Shown in pieces: positions 33,993-41,463 of a stretch of 64,000 nucleotides of DNA. Under the pieces are notes generated by a model that did not search any database, was not told the DNA's origin, and saw only the letters and a list, made by a program, of their open reading frames with translations. The DNA comes from Aphodosoma sp045126975 (GTDB lineage Bacteria > Bacteroidota > Bacteroidia > Bacteroidales > Paludibacteraceae), in contig JBGVPL010000042.1 in NCBI GenBank assembly GCA_045126975.1, forward strand, positions 1 to 64,000, in the 5' to 3' direction. Position 1 is the first letter of the stretch. Every line of letters starts with the position of its first letter. The position numbers and the translations under genes are program-made.

Positions 33993-34035
33993 TACAAAAA
34001 TATAAAATCGTTCTTTGAAATATTGCAGAATAGAA

Positions 34036-35358
34036 TTAGAGAATATCGTCCAATGACAATGCTTGCAATTCTAGTTTGTATCCTTGCAACTCAGGATGTA
34101 CTGATAAAAAATATTCGGCTTTTGAACGAAGCAATTCCATGTCAACGTTTTTTACTTGACGTTTGATTTCTCCAATTTGCAAGATTTTATCTATTTCATT
34201 CACCAAGACAATATCTATTTCATTTTCACCTTTGCGGTTCCAATAGTTACCAATTGTTGTATATCTATGACTTTCAATAGCTTGTTGACGAAAATATCGT
34301 TCTAACATTTGACCGGAAAATGTAGGGTAATCACGCAAAAACACTTGTTTGAGCAATTCTATATTACCCGATTCTATATAATTGATATACTTATAGATAA
34401 ATCTAAACCAGCATGTTAGAAAGTTGTCGGCAATATAATATTTTACCGTCTTAGTGGATGGTTTACTGAATATAGGTCGAATTTGACGAATAATATTGAA
34501 ATCTCGTTCCAATCGAGCTAAATGACCTCCTATTTCTTGAATTCCTATCGCATTAGATATATCACCTCGTGTATTTATACCTCGTGCAATACATTCTAAA
34601 ATCGAAAAATAGATGCTATAATCTTTACCGAACTCTTCAATCAATAAGTTTTTCCCTTCATTGAGGAATAACGAGTTTTCGCGGAAAATGTAGTCAACCA
34701 TCTTTTTGAATGTTACAGCTCGTGCATTCATCAATAGTTCAACATACCATGCTACGCCGCCTGTAAATGTAAACAATGCTAACAAATCTTCTGCTGTATA
34801 ATTAGGATTATGATCAGCAAGAATTTCTTTGAGTGTATCTGTTCTAAATGATTGAAGATGAATAATATTACTTGCGCGTGAGAATAATGGTTCTTTTTCA
34901 TTCTCAAAAATATGGTGCATCATCGAGTATATACTACCACTTGCCAATAAATTTATGCGACTTTTATCTTTGTTTAAGTCCCATACGCGTTGTATATCAC
35001 CAATAATAGATTTATCAATATTAATAAACTCTTGAAATTCGTCGATAATTAAAGTAAATGGTTGCAATGCCGAGATGCGCATTAAATGTTCCAATAAATC
35101 GGCAAAACGATTGTAATTACCAATCGGCACATTCAGTGCTTGCGATGCTTCAGTTGCAAATTGGTTGCACAATATGCTTTCGCTTTTGCGTGATACAAAA
35201 AAATATACACATGGCATATTTTCAGTTGCTCGTAGTAGCAACTTTGTCTTCCCAATACGACGACGACCTGTTAGCACGGTCATTTGCGAAACTTCTTGTG
35301 ATAGTTGAGCAATTTCTCGTAATAGCTCTAATTCTGTTTCTCTATTATAAAACTTCAT
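34036..35358 (-). CDS. AAA ATPase with C-terminal DUF234 domain
   Basis: 440 residues. Walker A TVLTGRRRIGKTKLLLRATE, Walker B FTLIIDEFQEFINI, and an archaeal-type ATPase core. The C-terminal DUF234 part includes GNYWNRKGENEIDIVLVNE and ILQIGEIKR, a PD-(D/E)xK-like pattern. Same broad class as the 26148 ATPase but a different family branch. Convergent with the FG-unit operon. Its promoter (35427-35434) is followed by a palindrome in the predicted leader (35381-35417), and three more palindromes lie upstream. Likely a mobile, self-regulated gene; cellular role unknown. Confidence 0.88.
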   Translation of the reverse strand: MKFYNRETELELLREIAQLSQEVSQMTVLTGRRRIGKTKLLLRATENMPCVYFFVSRKSESILCNQFATEASQALNVPIGNYNRFADLLEHLMRISALQPFTLIIDEFQEFINIDKSIIGDIQRVWDLNKDKSRINLLASGSIYSMMHHIFENEKEPLFSRASNIIHLQSFRTDTLKEILADHNPNYTAEDLLALFTFTGGVAWYVELLMNARAVTFKKMVDYIFRENSLFLNEGKNLLIEEFGKDYSIYFSILECIARGINTRGDISNAIGIQEIGGHLARLERDFNIIRQIRPIFSKPSTKTVKYYIADNFLTCWFRFIYKYINYIESGNIELLKQVFLRDYPTFSGQMLERYFRQQAIESHRYTTIGNYWNRKGENEIDIVLVNEIDKILQIGEIKRQVKNVDMELLRSKAEYFLSVHPELQGYKLELQALSLDDIL

Positions 35359-35660
35359 AGCAATTAGTGTCTTTTTTTGTTATAGTAACCGCTATTACCG
35401 TAATGACGGTTACTATAATTCAATTGCAAAGGTAATGCAATTATTTGATATACACAACTATTTGTTAAATTATTTTATTGTAAAATATATAAAAATCTAT
35501 TTTAACCTTTCAAATGATATTATTTTTTGCTTAATACAATAAGCAAAATCAATATAAAATTGCTTAATAGATTAAGCAATTTTGTGGTAAATCTGCTTAA
35601 TAGGTTAAGCAAAATATTATAGTAACCACCATTACTGTAACCATCATTATGATAATTTCA
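35359..35660. promoter_or_regulatory. Operator-like palindrome cluster between the DUF234 ATPase and pcp
   Basis: Three palindromes of the form GCTTAATAnnnTAAGC are centred near 35537, 35570 and 35603, a spacing of about 33 bp (three helical turns). TATAGTAACC occurs at 35381, inverted at 35408-35417, and again at 35618. Between them lies the ATPase -7 box (35427-35434). The arrangement suggests a protein-bound control region shared by the divergent genes. Confidence 0.65.
35427..35434 (-). promoter_or_regulatory. -7 box of the DUF234 ATPase gene
   Basis: The minus strand reads TACCTTTG, identical to the box of the DUF4143 ATPase gene at 26124. Confidence 0.55.
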
Positions 35661-36254
35661 ATGAAACGCATACTACTCACTGGTTTTGAGCCTTTTCATG
35701 AATATAAAATAAACTCATCTTGGTCGCTTGTAGATTCTTTCAATAATACTACAAGTGATTTTGAGTCTATTAAGTTACTATTGCCTGTCGAATTTAAGGC
35801 TGTGTCAAATCTTGTGCCAGAGATACTTAAGCAATACCAACCTGATATTGTATTAGCTTTCGGACAATGCACCGGCGACTCTATCCGCATTGAGCGCGTG
35901 GCATTGAATATTGATGATGCCCGCACTGCCGACAATAGTGGTTATACTCCTAATGATGAACTAATCCACATAGATGGCAAAAATGCCTATTTTTCAACGT
36001 TGCCAATCAAAGTGATACAACAAGCTGTGGCTGCCAAAAATATACCTGCCGTAATATCAAATTCAGCAGGTACATACGTATGCAACCATCTTTTTTATGA
36101 ACTGCTCTACTGGAGCGATAAGTTATCATTACCAACTAAAATTGGTTTTGTACATCTCCCACGCCTACCGGAGCAAGTCATAGGCACACAAAACCCATCT
36201 ATGCCCCTCCAACAAATGCAAATTGCTTTACACGAAATAATTAAGATTTTATGA
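35661..36254 (+). CDS. pcp: Pyroglutamyl-peptidase I
   Basis: Removes N-terminal pyroglutamate from peptides (peptidase C15). 197 residues from MKRILLTGFEPFHEYKINSS. The family start LLTGFEPF, the catalytic Glu region GQCTGDSIRIERVALNI and the Cys/His pair (SNSAGTYVCNHLFYELLYW, GFVHLPRLPEQ) are all present. An ATG 12 bases upstream was not chosen because the family motif follows closely after this Met. It overlaps the next gene by 4 bases (ATGA), implying coupled translation. First gene of the run to 41382. Confidence 0.93.
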   Translation: MKRILLTGFEPFHEYKINSSWSLVDSFNNTTSDFESIKLLLPVEFKAVSNLVPEILKQYQPDIVLAFGQCTGDSIRIERVALNIDDARTADNSGYTPNDELIHIDGKNAYFSTLPIKVIQQAVAAKNIPAVISNSAGTYVCNHLFYELLYWSDKLSLPTKIGFVHLPRLPEQVIGTQNPSMPLQQMQIALHEIIKIL

Positions 36255-37015
36255 AACGTATTATTTTTTCTCTCTTATTTCTCTTGTCGCTCTCAGTTTT
36301 AGTCGCACAAGAGCCTGAATTTACTATTTCAGCCGATCGACCTGGTATGGCAACAGGTGTCGATATATTGCCATTCAAGAAAGTTCAGTTCGAAACTGGT
36401 TTTCAATGGGATTATTCTGGCACATCTGCAATTACTTTACCAACTGCCATGTTGCGCTTTGGTTTGTCTGATTTTGCCGAATTGCGTTTGCAATACGACG
36501 GCACTTTAACTGAAAATCTAGGTGCCCCATGGAACTATAGTGTCGAACCTCTTACTATTGGAACTAAAATTAGAGTACTAGAAGGGGGAGAATATGTTCC
36601 TACTATCAGTTTTATGGCAAACCTTGCCATTCCATCCACTACCGAATTGGCGCATACTATGCACGTAGCCCCAAGTCTTTATCTCTTGTTTCAAAATGAT
36701 ATTACCGATTGGTTTAATGTCGGATATAATGTCGGTGTAGAGTGGAATGGCGAAGATGCTATTCCTGCCACATTCCTTGCCATTTGTCTCGGTTTTGGTA
36801 TAACTGACAATTTTGGTGCTTTCCTCGAAAGTTACAACTATTTCACTCGTTATGACCTCTCAACTGGCAAAACTGCAGTTGATGCCAATCTCGATTTTGG
36901 ATTCAACTACATTGTTCATCCACGTATCCAACTCGACCTCTATGCTTCATTCAATTGTCAAGACCCTAAGTCTTATTCCAATATCGGTCTCGGCATCGCA
37001 TGGTTAATAAATTAA
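36251..37015 (+). CDS. Outer-membrane beta-barrel, transporter-like (MetA-pathway/phenol type)
   Basis: 254 residues with signal peptide MKRIIFSLLFLLSLSVLVAQ. The mature protein starts EPEFTISADRPGMATGVDIL, typical of the Phenol_MetA_deg-like barrel family, followed by alternating amphipathic strands and an ending GLGIAWLIN. Predicted to form an outer-membrane pore. Function in Bacteroidales unknown; the family name reflects a distant relative. Translationally coupled to pcp and 15 bases before the channel gene, suggesting one operon. Confidence 0.75.
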   Translation: MKRIIFSLLFLLSLSVLVAQEPEFTISADRPGMATGVDILPFKKVQFETGFQWDYSGTSAITLPTAMLRFGLSDFAELRLQYDGTLTENLGAPWNYSVEPLTIGTKIRVLEGGEYVPTISFMANLAIPSTTELAHTMHVAPSLYLLFQNDITDWFNVGYNVGVEWNGEDAIPATFLAICLGFGITDNFGAFLESYNYFTRYDLSTGKTAVDANLDFGFNYIVHPRIQLDLYASFNCQDPKSYSNIGLGIAWLIN

Positions 37016-37030
37016 TGTAAATAAAATAAT

Positions 37031-38413
37031 ATGGAATCAAAAGTACAAAAATTAAAACTTGAATTAGCGCGAGTGTTTGATGACAATCTTCGCACTAAAC
37101 AATGGCATAATTATGTCGATTATGTTATCATAGGATTTATTGTATTATCAACAGTTGAGGTCTTTCTCTCTACTTATGATGTTATCGTATTACAGTATGG
37201 TAAAATATTACATTTTGTAGATATATTGACCACTATATTCTTCACTATCGAGGTTACTTTGCGTATTTGGTGTGCTGATCAAATCGATGAAAAGTACAAA
37301 GGTTTTAAAGGTCGTGTTCGATATTGTTGTTCTTTCTACGGATTGATAGATATTATCTCTACCTATCCTTTCTATCTCAATTTCTTTATGCCAATGCCAT
37401 ATGCCGCATTAAAAGCATTTCGTATAGCTCGACTCTTGCGTGTATTTCGCTATATGAAGGCATTTAATGTATTGTCACGAGCAATACGTTCAAAGAAAGA
37501 CGAAATGGTTGTATCTCTCCAATTTCTAACAATCATTACACTAATACTCTCATTTGTTCTATTCTTTGTTGAACACGAGGCGCAACCTGAGGTCTACGAC
37601 AATGGTTGGATCTCAGTAGTTTGGGCATTCGCTCAATACATCGGCGACCCAGGCAACTTTGCCGATACTCCTCCTATCACTTTCGTAGGTCGTCTAATTG
37701 CCACTATTATCGGTATCCTTGGTATTGCTATTTTCGCCGTGCCTGCCGGTCTCATCGGTTCGGCATTCTCTGACGTAATGGCTGAAGATGCTCAAGAAGC
37801 AGAGTTGAAAGAGAATGTGCAAAAAATAAATGAATATATGTTGGTCAAAAGTATTAAACGAGGCAATCTATTTTGGTCGGCACAAAATTTAAGTCTTGGC
37901 GACTTAAAAATGTCTTTGGGTTTGTCGGAAGAAGAAACGATTAAAGCTGTAAAATCATCAAATAATTTGCGCTTAAAAAATTTAGCTGCTGCAATTAATC
38001 AAGGACCTAAAAATGATATGTTAGTGGTCAATCAGTTTTATATTAATAATGAATATGGATGTTGCATCGACCGAAATTCAAGTGTTACAATTGTGAATCC
38101 TATTGGCATAGGTGATAATGGATTAAGTTTTTTTGATTGGCATCTTGCTCAATTAGGTGGGTTTAATTATGTCGCAAATGAGAAATTCTCACGTACTCAC
38201 TCAGATCCTGATAAAAGGTGTAATCTTTATACTATCACTGACGATAGTAAATCGCATCCATTTTTTCAAAAATATATAGATGATATAACTCGCAATAGAG
38301 GTGAAAAAGATTGGATTGTTATTGTTGCTGGCGAGCAAATAGTGAAAAATTCAGAGTATGATTTCCATTTCGAACTTGGTGTGAAAAAGGTGAAACTTCA
38401 TTTGATTTTCTAG
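37031..38413 (+). CDS. Voltage-gated-like ion channel with atypical pore and a C-terminal cytoplasmic domain
   Basis: 460 residues. Six membrane segments S1-S6 lie in the first 240 residues. S4 (about 125-143) is AFRIARLLRVFRYMKAF, with Arg every third position as in voltage sensors. The pore loop reads WAFAQYIGDPGNFADTPPIT, without the usual TxGYGD potassium filter, and S6 is LIATIIGILGIAIFAVPAGL. A 200-residue soluble C-terminus follows (FYINNEYGCCIDRNSSVTIV, later DWIVIVAGEQIVKNSEYDFH) and is not a known ligand-binding domain to me. Inner-membrane location. Ion selectivity cannot be stated. Confidence 0.82.
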   Translation: MESKVQKLKLELARVFDDNLRTKQWHNYVDYVIIGFIVLSTVEVFLSTYDVIVLQYGKILHFVDILTTIFFTIEVTLRIWCADQIDEKYKGFKGRVRYCCSFYGLIDIISTYPFYLNFFMPMPYAALKAFRIARLLRVFRYMKAFNVLSRAIRSKKDEMVVSLQFLTIITLILSFVLFFVEHEAQPEVYDNGWISVVWAFAQYIGDPGNFADTPPITFVGRLIATIIGILGIAIFAVPAGLIGSAFSDVMAEDAQEAELKENVQKINEYMLVKSIKRGNLFWSAQNLSLGDLKMSLGLSEEETIKAVKSSNNLRLKNLAAAINQGPKNDMLVVNQFYINNEYGCCIDRNSSVTIVNPIGIGDNGLSFFDWHLAQLGGFNYVANEKFSRTHSDPDKRCNLYTITDDSKSHPFFQKYIDDITRNRGEKDWIVIVAGEQIVKNSEYDFHFELGVKKVKLHLIF

Positions 38414-38430
38414 AACCAATACCTAATGAT

Positions 38431-38787
38431 ATGGAAAAAGTAAAACAATTATTTGATGACTTTAGTAGAACGCTTGAAGAGACTTGTGGCTTGAAAACAG
38501 ATTGTCATCAAGTACAACCAAAAGTAGGAAAACAGAATATATCTAGATATTTAAAGACAAAAACAGGAGCAAATGTTTTACTTATAACTGTTTCGTATGA
38601 TTTGATGATCTTTAACAAAAAAGTGCATGAAGCTATTATTACAATGGCGCAGGTATTAAATCGTAATCTTGAAACAAAAAAAGAAAACAAACTTTATACT
38701 GAAGAATATAAAGTTCGTCCAGTTGAGTCTAAATATTGGTGTGATTTATATGGAATTACTGACCCAACTTTACAAAATAACATCTAA
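38431..38787 (+). CDS. Small protein of unknown function next to the channel
   Basis: 118 residues, soluble: MEKVKQLFDDFSRTLEETCG, NISRYLKTKTGANVLLITVS, KVHEAIITMAQVLNRNLETK. Starts 17 bases after the channel gene, and its last 38 bases overlap the next gene in another frame. Not recognised. The overlap and spacing argue for a real gene in the same unit. Confidence 0.6.
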   Translation: MEKVKQLFDDFSRTLEETCGLKTDCHQVQPKVGKQNISRYLKTKTGANVLLITVSYDLMIFNKKVHEAIITMAQVLNRNLETKKENKLYTEEYKVRPVESKYWCDLYGITDPTLQNNI

Positions 38788-39472
38788 ATCAGGTAGAGAA
38801 GACAAAATAAAGTCTTTTCTACTTGATTGTTTGAATGATATACAACTCAAAATTGAGTCTGACTCAATTGGCAATCTTTTCCTCACCAAGGGTCAAGCTG
38901 ACATTTATCCTTGCATTGCGGCGCATTTAGATGAAATCCACACTCCATGTAAACGAGAAATTGTCATAGACAATGACACCATCTATGCAGTTGATGAAAT
39001 GTGGAATCGTGTAGGTTGTGGAGCTGACGACAAGAATGGTTTATGGATTGCCATAAATCTATTGCGAAGTGAACCTATTTTAAAAGTAACTCTGTTTGTA
39101 CAAGAAGAAAAACTTGGCACAATCGCAGGTTGTCGTGGGGCTAATGCTTGTAATCTATCTTTTTTCGACGATGTTAAATACATTCTCGAGTGCGACCGCA
39201 AAGGAGCGCATGATGTTGTAGCTATAGGCAAAGGCGATGTTCAACTCTGTGATAGTAATTTTATCCCTCAAAATATATTAGACAAATATGATTACCAAAT
39301 GGTCAGTGGTGGTAAAACTGATGTTGTAGCTCTAAAAATGCGAGGACTAAAAATCCCTGTTTGCAACATCAGCTGTGGTTACTACAATGCTCACAAAAAC
39401 AATGAATATACCCATTTTTCAGAACTCCAAAATTGTTTGTTTTTTGTGAAAGAAATATTAAGAAGCCTATGA
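38750..39472 (+). CDS. Zinc metallopeptidase, M20/M42-like
   Basis: 240 residues from MELLTQLYKITSKSGREDKI; an upstream in-frame ATG at 38669 would only add sequence overlapping the previous gene. Metal-ligand motifs in family order: CIAAHLDEIHTP, GCGADDKNGLWIA (bridging Asp), FVQEEKLGTIAGCRGANA (catalytic Glu), LECDRKGAHDVV, and final His in NAHKNNEYTHFSEL. It is shorter than typical M20/M42 members (about 350), lacking a separate dimerisation domain. Overlaps genes on both sides (38 bases and 4 bases), so tightly coupled. Confidence 0.78.
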   Translation: MELLTQLYKITSKSGREDKIKSFLLDCLNDIQLKIESDSIGNLFLTKGQADIYPCIAAHLDEIHTPCKREIVIDNDTIYAVDEMWNRVGCGADDKNGLWIAINLLRSEPILKVTLFVQEEKLGTIAGCRGANACNLSFFDDVKYILECDRKGAHDVVAIGKGDVQLCDSNFIPQNILDKYDYQMVSGGKTDVVALKMRGLKIPVCNISCGYYNAHKNNEYTHFSELQNCLFFVKEILRSL

Positions 39473-40263
39473 AAAAGAATGTAAATGACTTGATTTGCGG
39501 GTTATTGAATGATGGCAAATTTACACGTAAAGAGTTGAATTTTACTATTTATCAAGCAGAACAAAATAAAATAGATAAAGCCACTTTGCTTGATGGTATA
39601 ATGGAAGACTATCTCTCATACATAGTTGAAAATGGTGGTATTTCGTGGAAAGTTAAATCTAATATTCGTCTACTTGCGAAGGTTTTTAATGTTTCGTATG
39701 ATAAATTGTTGTTTGGATTAGAAAATAGTATAAATAGTTATATTGAGAAGGAGAAAAAGAAAGGTAAAACATTTGTCAATAGTTTTAAGCGAGAATATAA
39801 TGCTCTTGTTAAATTGAGAGAGAAAGCAGAGGATGAATATTATGCTACCTTACCAAGTTATCGGACGCAAAAGATAAGACAGAGATTGGCTGGTTTTGGC
39901 TTGGTAAAAGAAAAAACGAATCTCAAAGAAAAGAAAAAATATAATGCAGCTTCTTCTGATGTAGATAATTTTTTGGACGAAGTTAATCCTCAAACTCCTG
40001 GCGAAATGAGCGAATTTCTATTATATTGTTATGCAAATTCTGGAAACTGGGGTTTAAATACAATAAGAGATAGAATAATATTGCAAGCCAAAGCAGAACA
40101 CCCTAATAACATATTATTGCGAGATGTGGTTTTTGGCGTTCAATTCAAACGATTTGCTGATAAAGCAAAATTAGTTATTGCTACTTTGGGTGGTTTGATT
40201 TTGCTTTTTGCATTTGCTCTTATTTATGATTATTTTATGAAAAAATTTGGTCAAATATTTTAA
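39469..40263 (+). CDS. Unknown protein with C-terminal membrane segment
   Basis: 264 residues from MKKNVNDLICGLLNDGKFTR; the ATG overlaps the stop of the peptidase gene (ATGA). Lys-rich helical body (YIEKEKKKGKTFVNSFKREY, EFLLYCYANSGNWGLNTIRD) and one membrane segment near the end (LVIATLGGLILLFAFALIYD). Tail-anchored layout, soluble part probably cytoplasmic. Not recognised. 12 bases before the EcsC gene. Confidence 0.6.
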   Translation: MKKNVNDLICGLLNDGKFTRKELNFTIYQAEQNKIDKATLLDGIMEDYLSYIVENGGISWKVKSNIRLLAKVFNVSYDKLLFGLENSINSYIEKEKKKGKTFVNSFKREYNALVKLREKAEDEYYATLPSYRTQKIRQRLAGFGLVKEKTNLKEKKKYNAASSDVDNFLDEVNPQTPGEMSEFLLYCYANSGNWGLNTIRDRIILQAKAEHPNNILLRDVVFGVQFKRFADKAKLVIATLGGLILLFAFALIYDYFMKKFGQIF

Positions 40264-40275
40264 ATATAATAACCT

Positions 40276-41382
40276 ATGAGTTTCTTTCAATCTTTATCAG
40301 AAAAAGCTAAAACTTTAGCTTCAGAGTCACTTGAGACTGTAACATCTTCAATTGATACCATAAAAGGTATAGCGACAAAAGAAGAAATGTCGGATGAAGA
40401 AAAAACATCGCAAATGCTTCAAGTGTTAGATTGGGCATATAATAAAGCAAATGGTAATGTTCCTGGTTTTGGTACAAGTCAAGAAATGGCAGAGGAATAT
40501 TTGAAAAAGAATAATGGAAATATAGAAGAAGCTGTTGATGCAATGGTGCGTTGGCAAGTAACAGCAGCAGCTACAGCTGGCTTCGTAACAAGTCTTGGTG
40601 GCTTACCTACTATGTTAATTACTCTTCCTGCTAATATAGCTGGAGTTATGGCTATTCAACTTCGTTTGATTGGGGCTATTGCTCACATGACAGGCTTTCA
40701 CGAAGAAACCGAAGAAAGAAAAACGGGTATGTACCTTTGCCTTTTAGGAACTGAAGCCAGCAATGTTTTATCAAAAACTGCAGCTCAATTTGCTGTTAAA
40801 TTTGCAACTGCAACTCTTAAAAAACTTTCAGGTGAAGTTTTAACCAAAATTAATCAAGCCGTTGGTTTCCGCTTGGTGACTAAGTTTGGCACTAAAGGTC
40901 TTATAAATCTAAATAGAGCGATTCCTTTGATTGGAGGTTTTGTTGGTGGTTCTGTTGATGCTTTATCTACGTATGCCATAGCCCAAGCTGCAAAAGCTCT
41001 ATTCCTTGGGGATATGATTGATTTTGAACGCCAAGAAGCATTAGAATTGAATCGTATGCGTGTATTAATGAATATGGCTTTAGTTGATGGAATTTATGGT
41101 GAGGATGAAAAGAATCTTTTGTTACAAATAGCATCCTCTTTAACTCTTTCTGAAAAAGTACAAACACAACTTTATGCTGAAATAAATACCCCAAAACGTC
41201 AAAATGTAGATTTAAAATTATTCAAAGATGACCCTATGCTTTCTGCTTGCTTATTGGGGACACTAAATGATATAATCTCAGCAGATGGTCAAATTCATCC
41301 TGCAGAAAAAATATATTTTAATACTTTGGCAAAAGATTTAGGTTACGATGAAACTACATTAAATCAACTATTAGGCAAATAA
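40276..41382 (+). CDS. EcsC-family protein with C-terminal TerB-like domain
   Basis: 368 residues. An amphipathic N-terminus leads to an EcsC domain (about 95-245): TSLGGLPTMLITLPANIAGV, IGAIAHMTGFHEETEER, GTKGLINLNRAIPLIGGFVG, and GGSVDALSTYAIAQAAKALF. Residues about 258-365 form a TerB-like region: LMNMALVDGIYGEDEKNLLL and GTLNDIISADGQIHPAEKIY, with the paired acidic residues of TerB (calcium binding in the family). EcsC proteins associate with membranes. Sharing a TerB-like end with protein B (30344) links the two halves of the accessory region. Ends the operon at a strong terminator. Confidence 0.8.
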   Translation: MSFFQSLSEKAKTLASESLETVTSSIDTIKGIATKEEMSDEEKTSQMLQVLDWAYNKANGNVPGFGTSQEMAEEYLKKNNGNIEEAVDAMVRWQVTAAATAGFVTSLGGLPTMLITLPANIAGVMAIQLRLIGAIAHMTGFHEETEERKTGMYLCLLGTEASNVLSKTAAQFAVKFATATLKKLSGEVLTKINQAVGFRLVTKFGTKGLINLNRAIPLIGGFVGGSVDALSTYAIAQAAKALFLGDMIDFERQEALELNRMRVLMNMALVDGIYGEDEKNLLLQIASSLTLSEKVQTQLYAEINTPKRQNVDLKLFKDDPMLSACLLGTLNDIISADGQIHPAEKIYFNTLAKDLGYDETTLNQLLGK

Positions 41383-41404
41383 AAAAACATTTACAAATAA
41401 ATAC

Positions 41405-41449
41405 AAAAAACATCCGCTCCCTACAAACTTATAGAGAGCGGATGTTTTC
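41405..41449. terminator. Bidirectional terminator
   Basis: Stem AAACATCCGCTC/GAGCGGATGTTT with A-run and T-run, between the convergent EcsC and DUF3078 genes. Confidence 0.88.
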
Positions 41450-41463
41450 TATATCATCACAAC

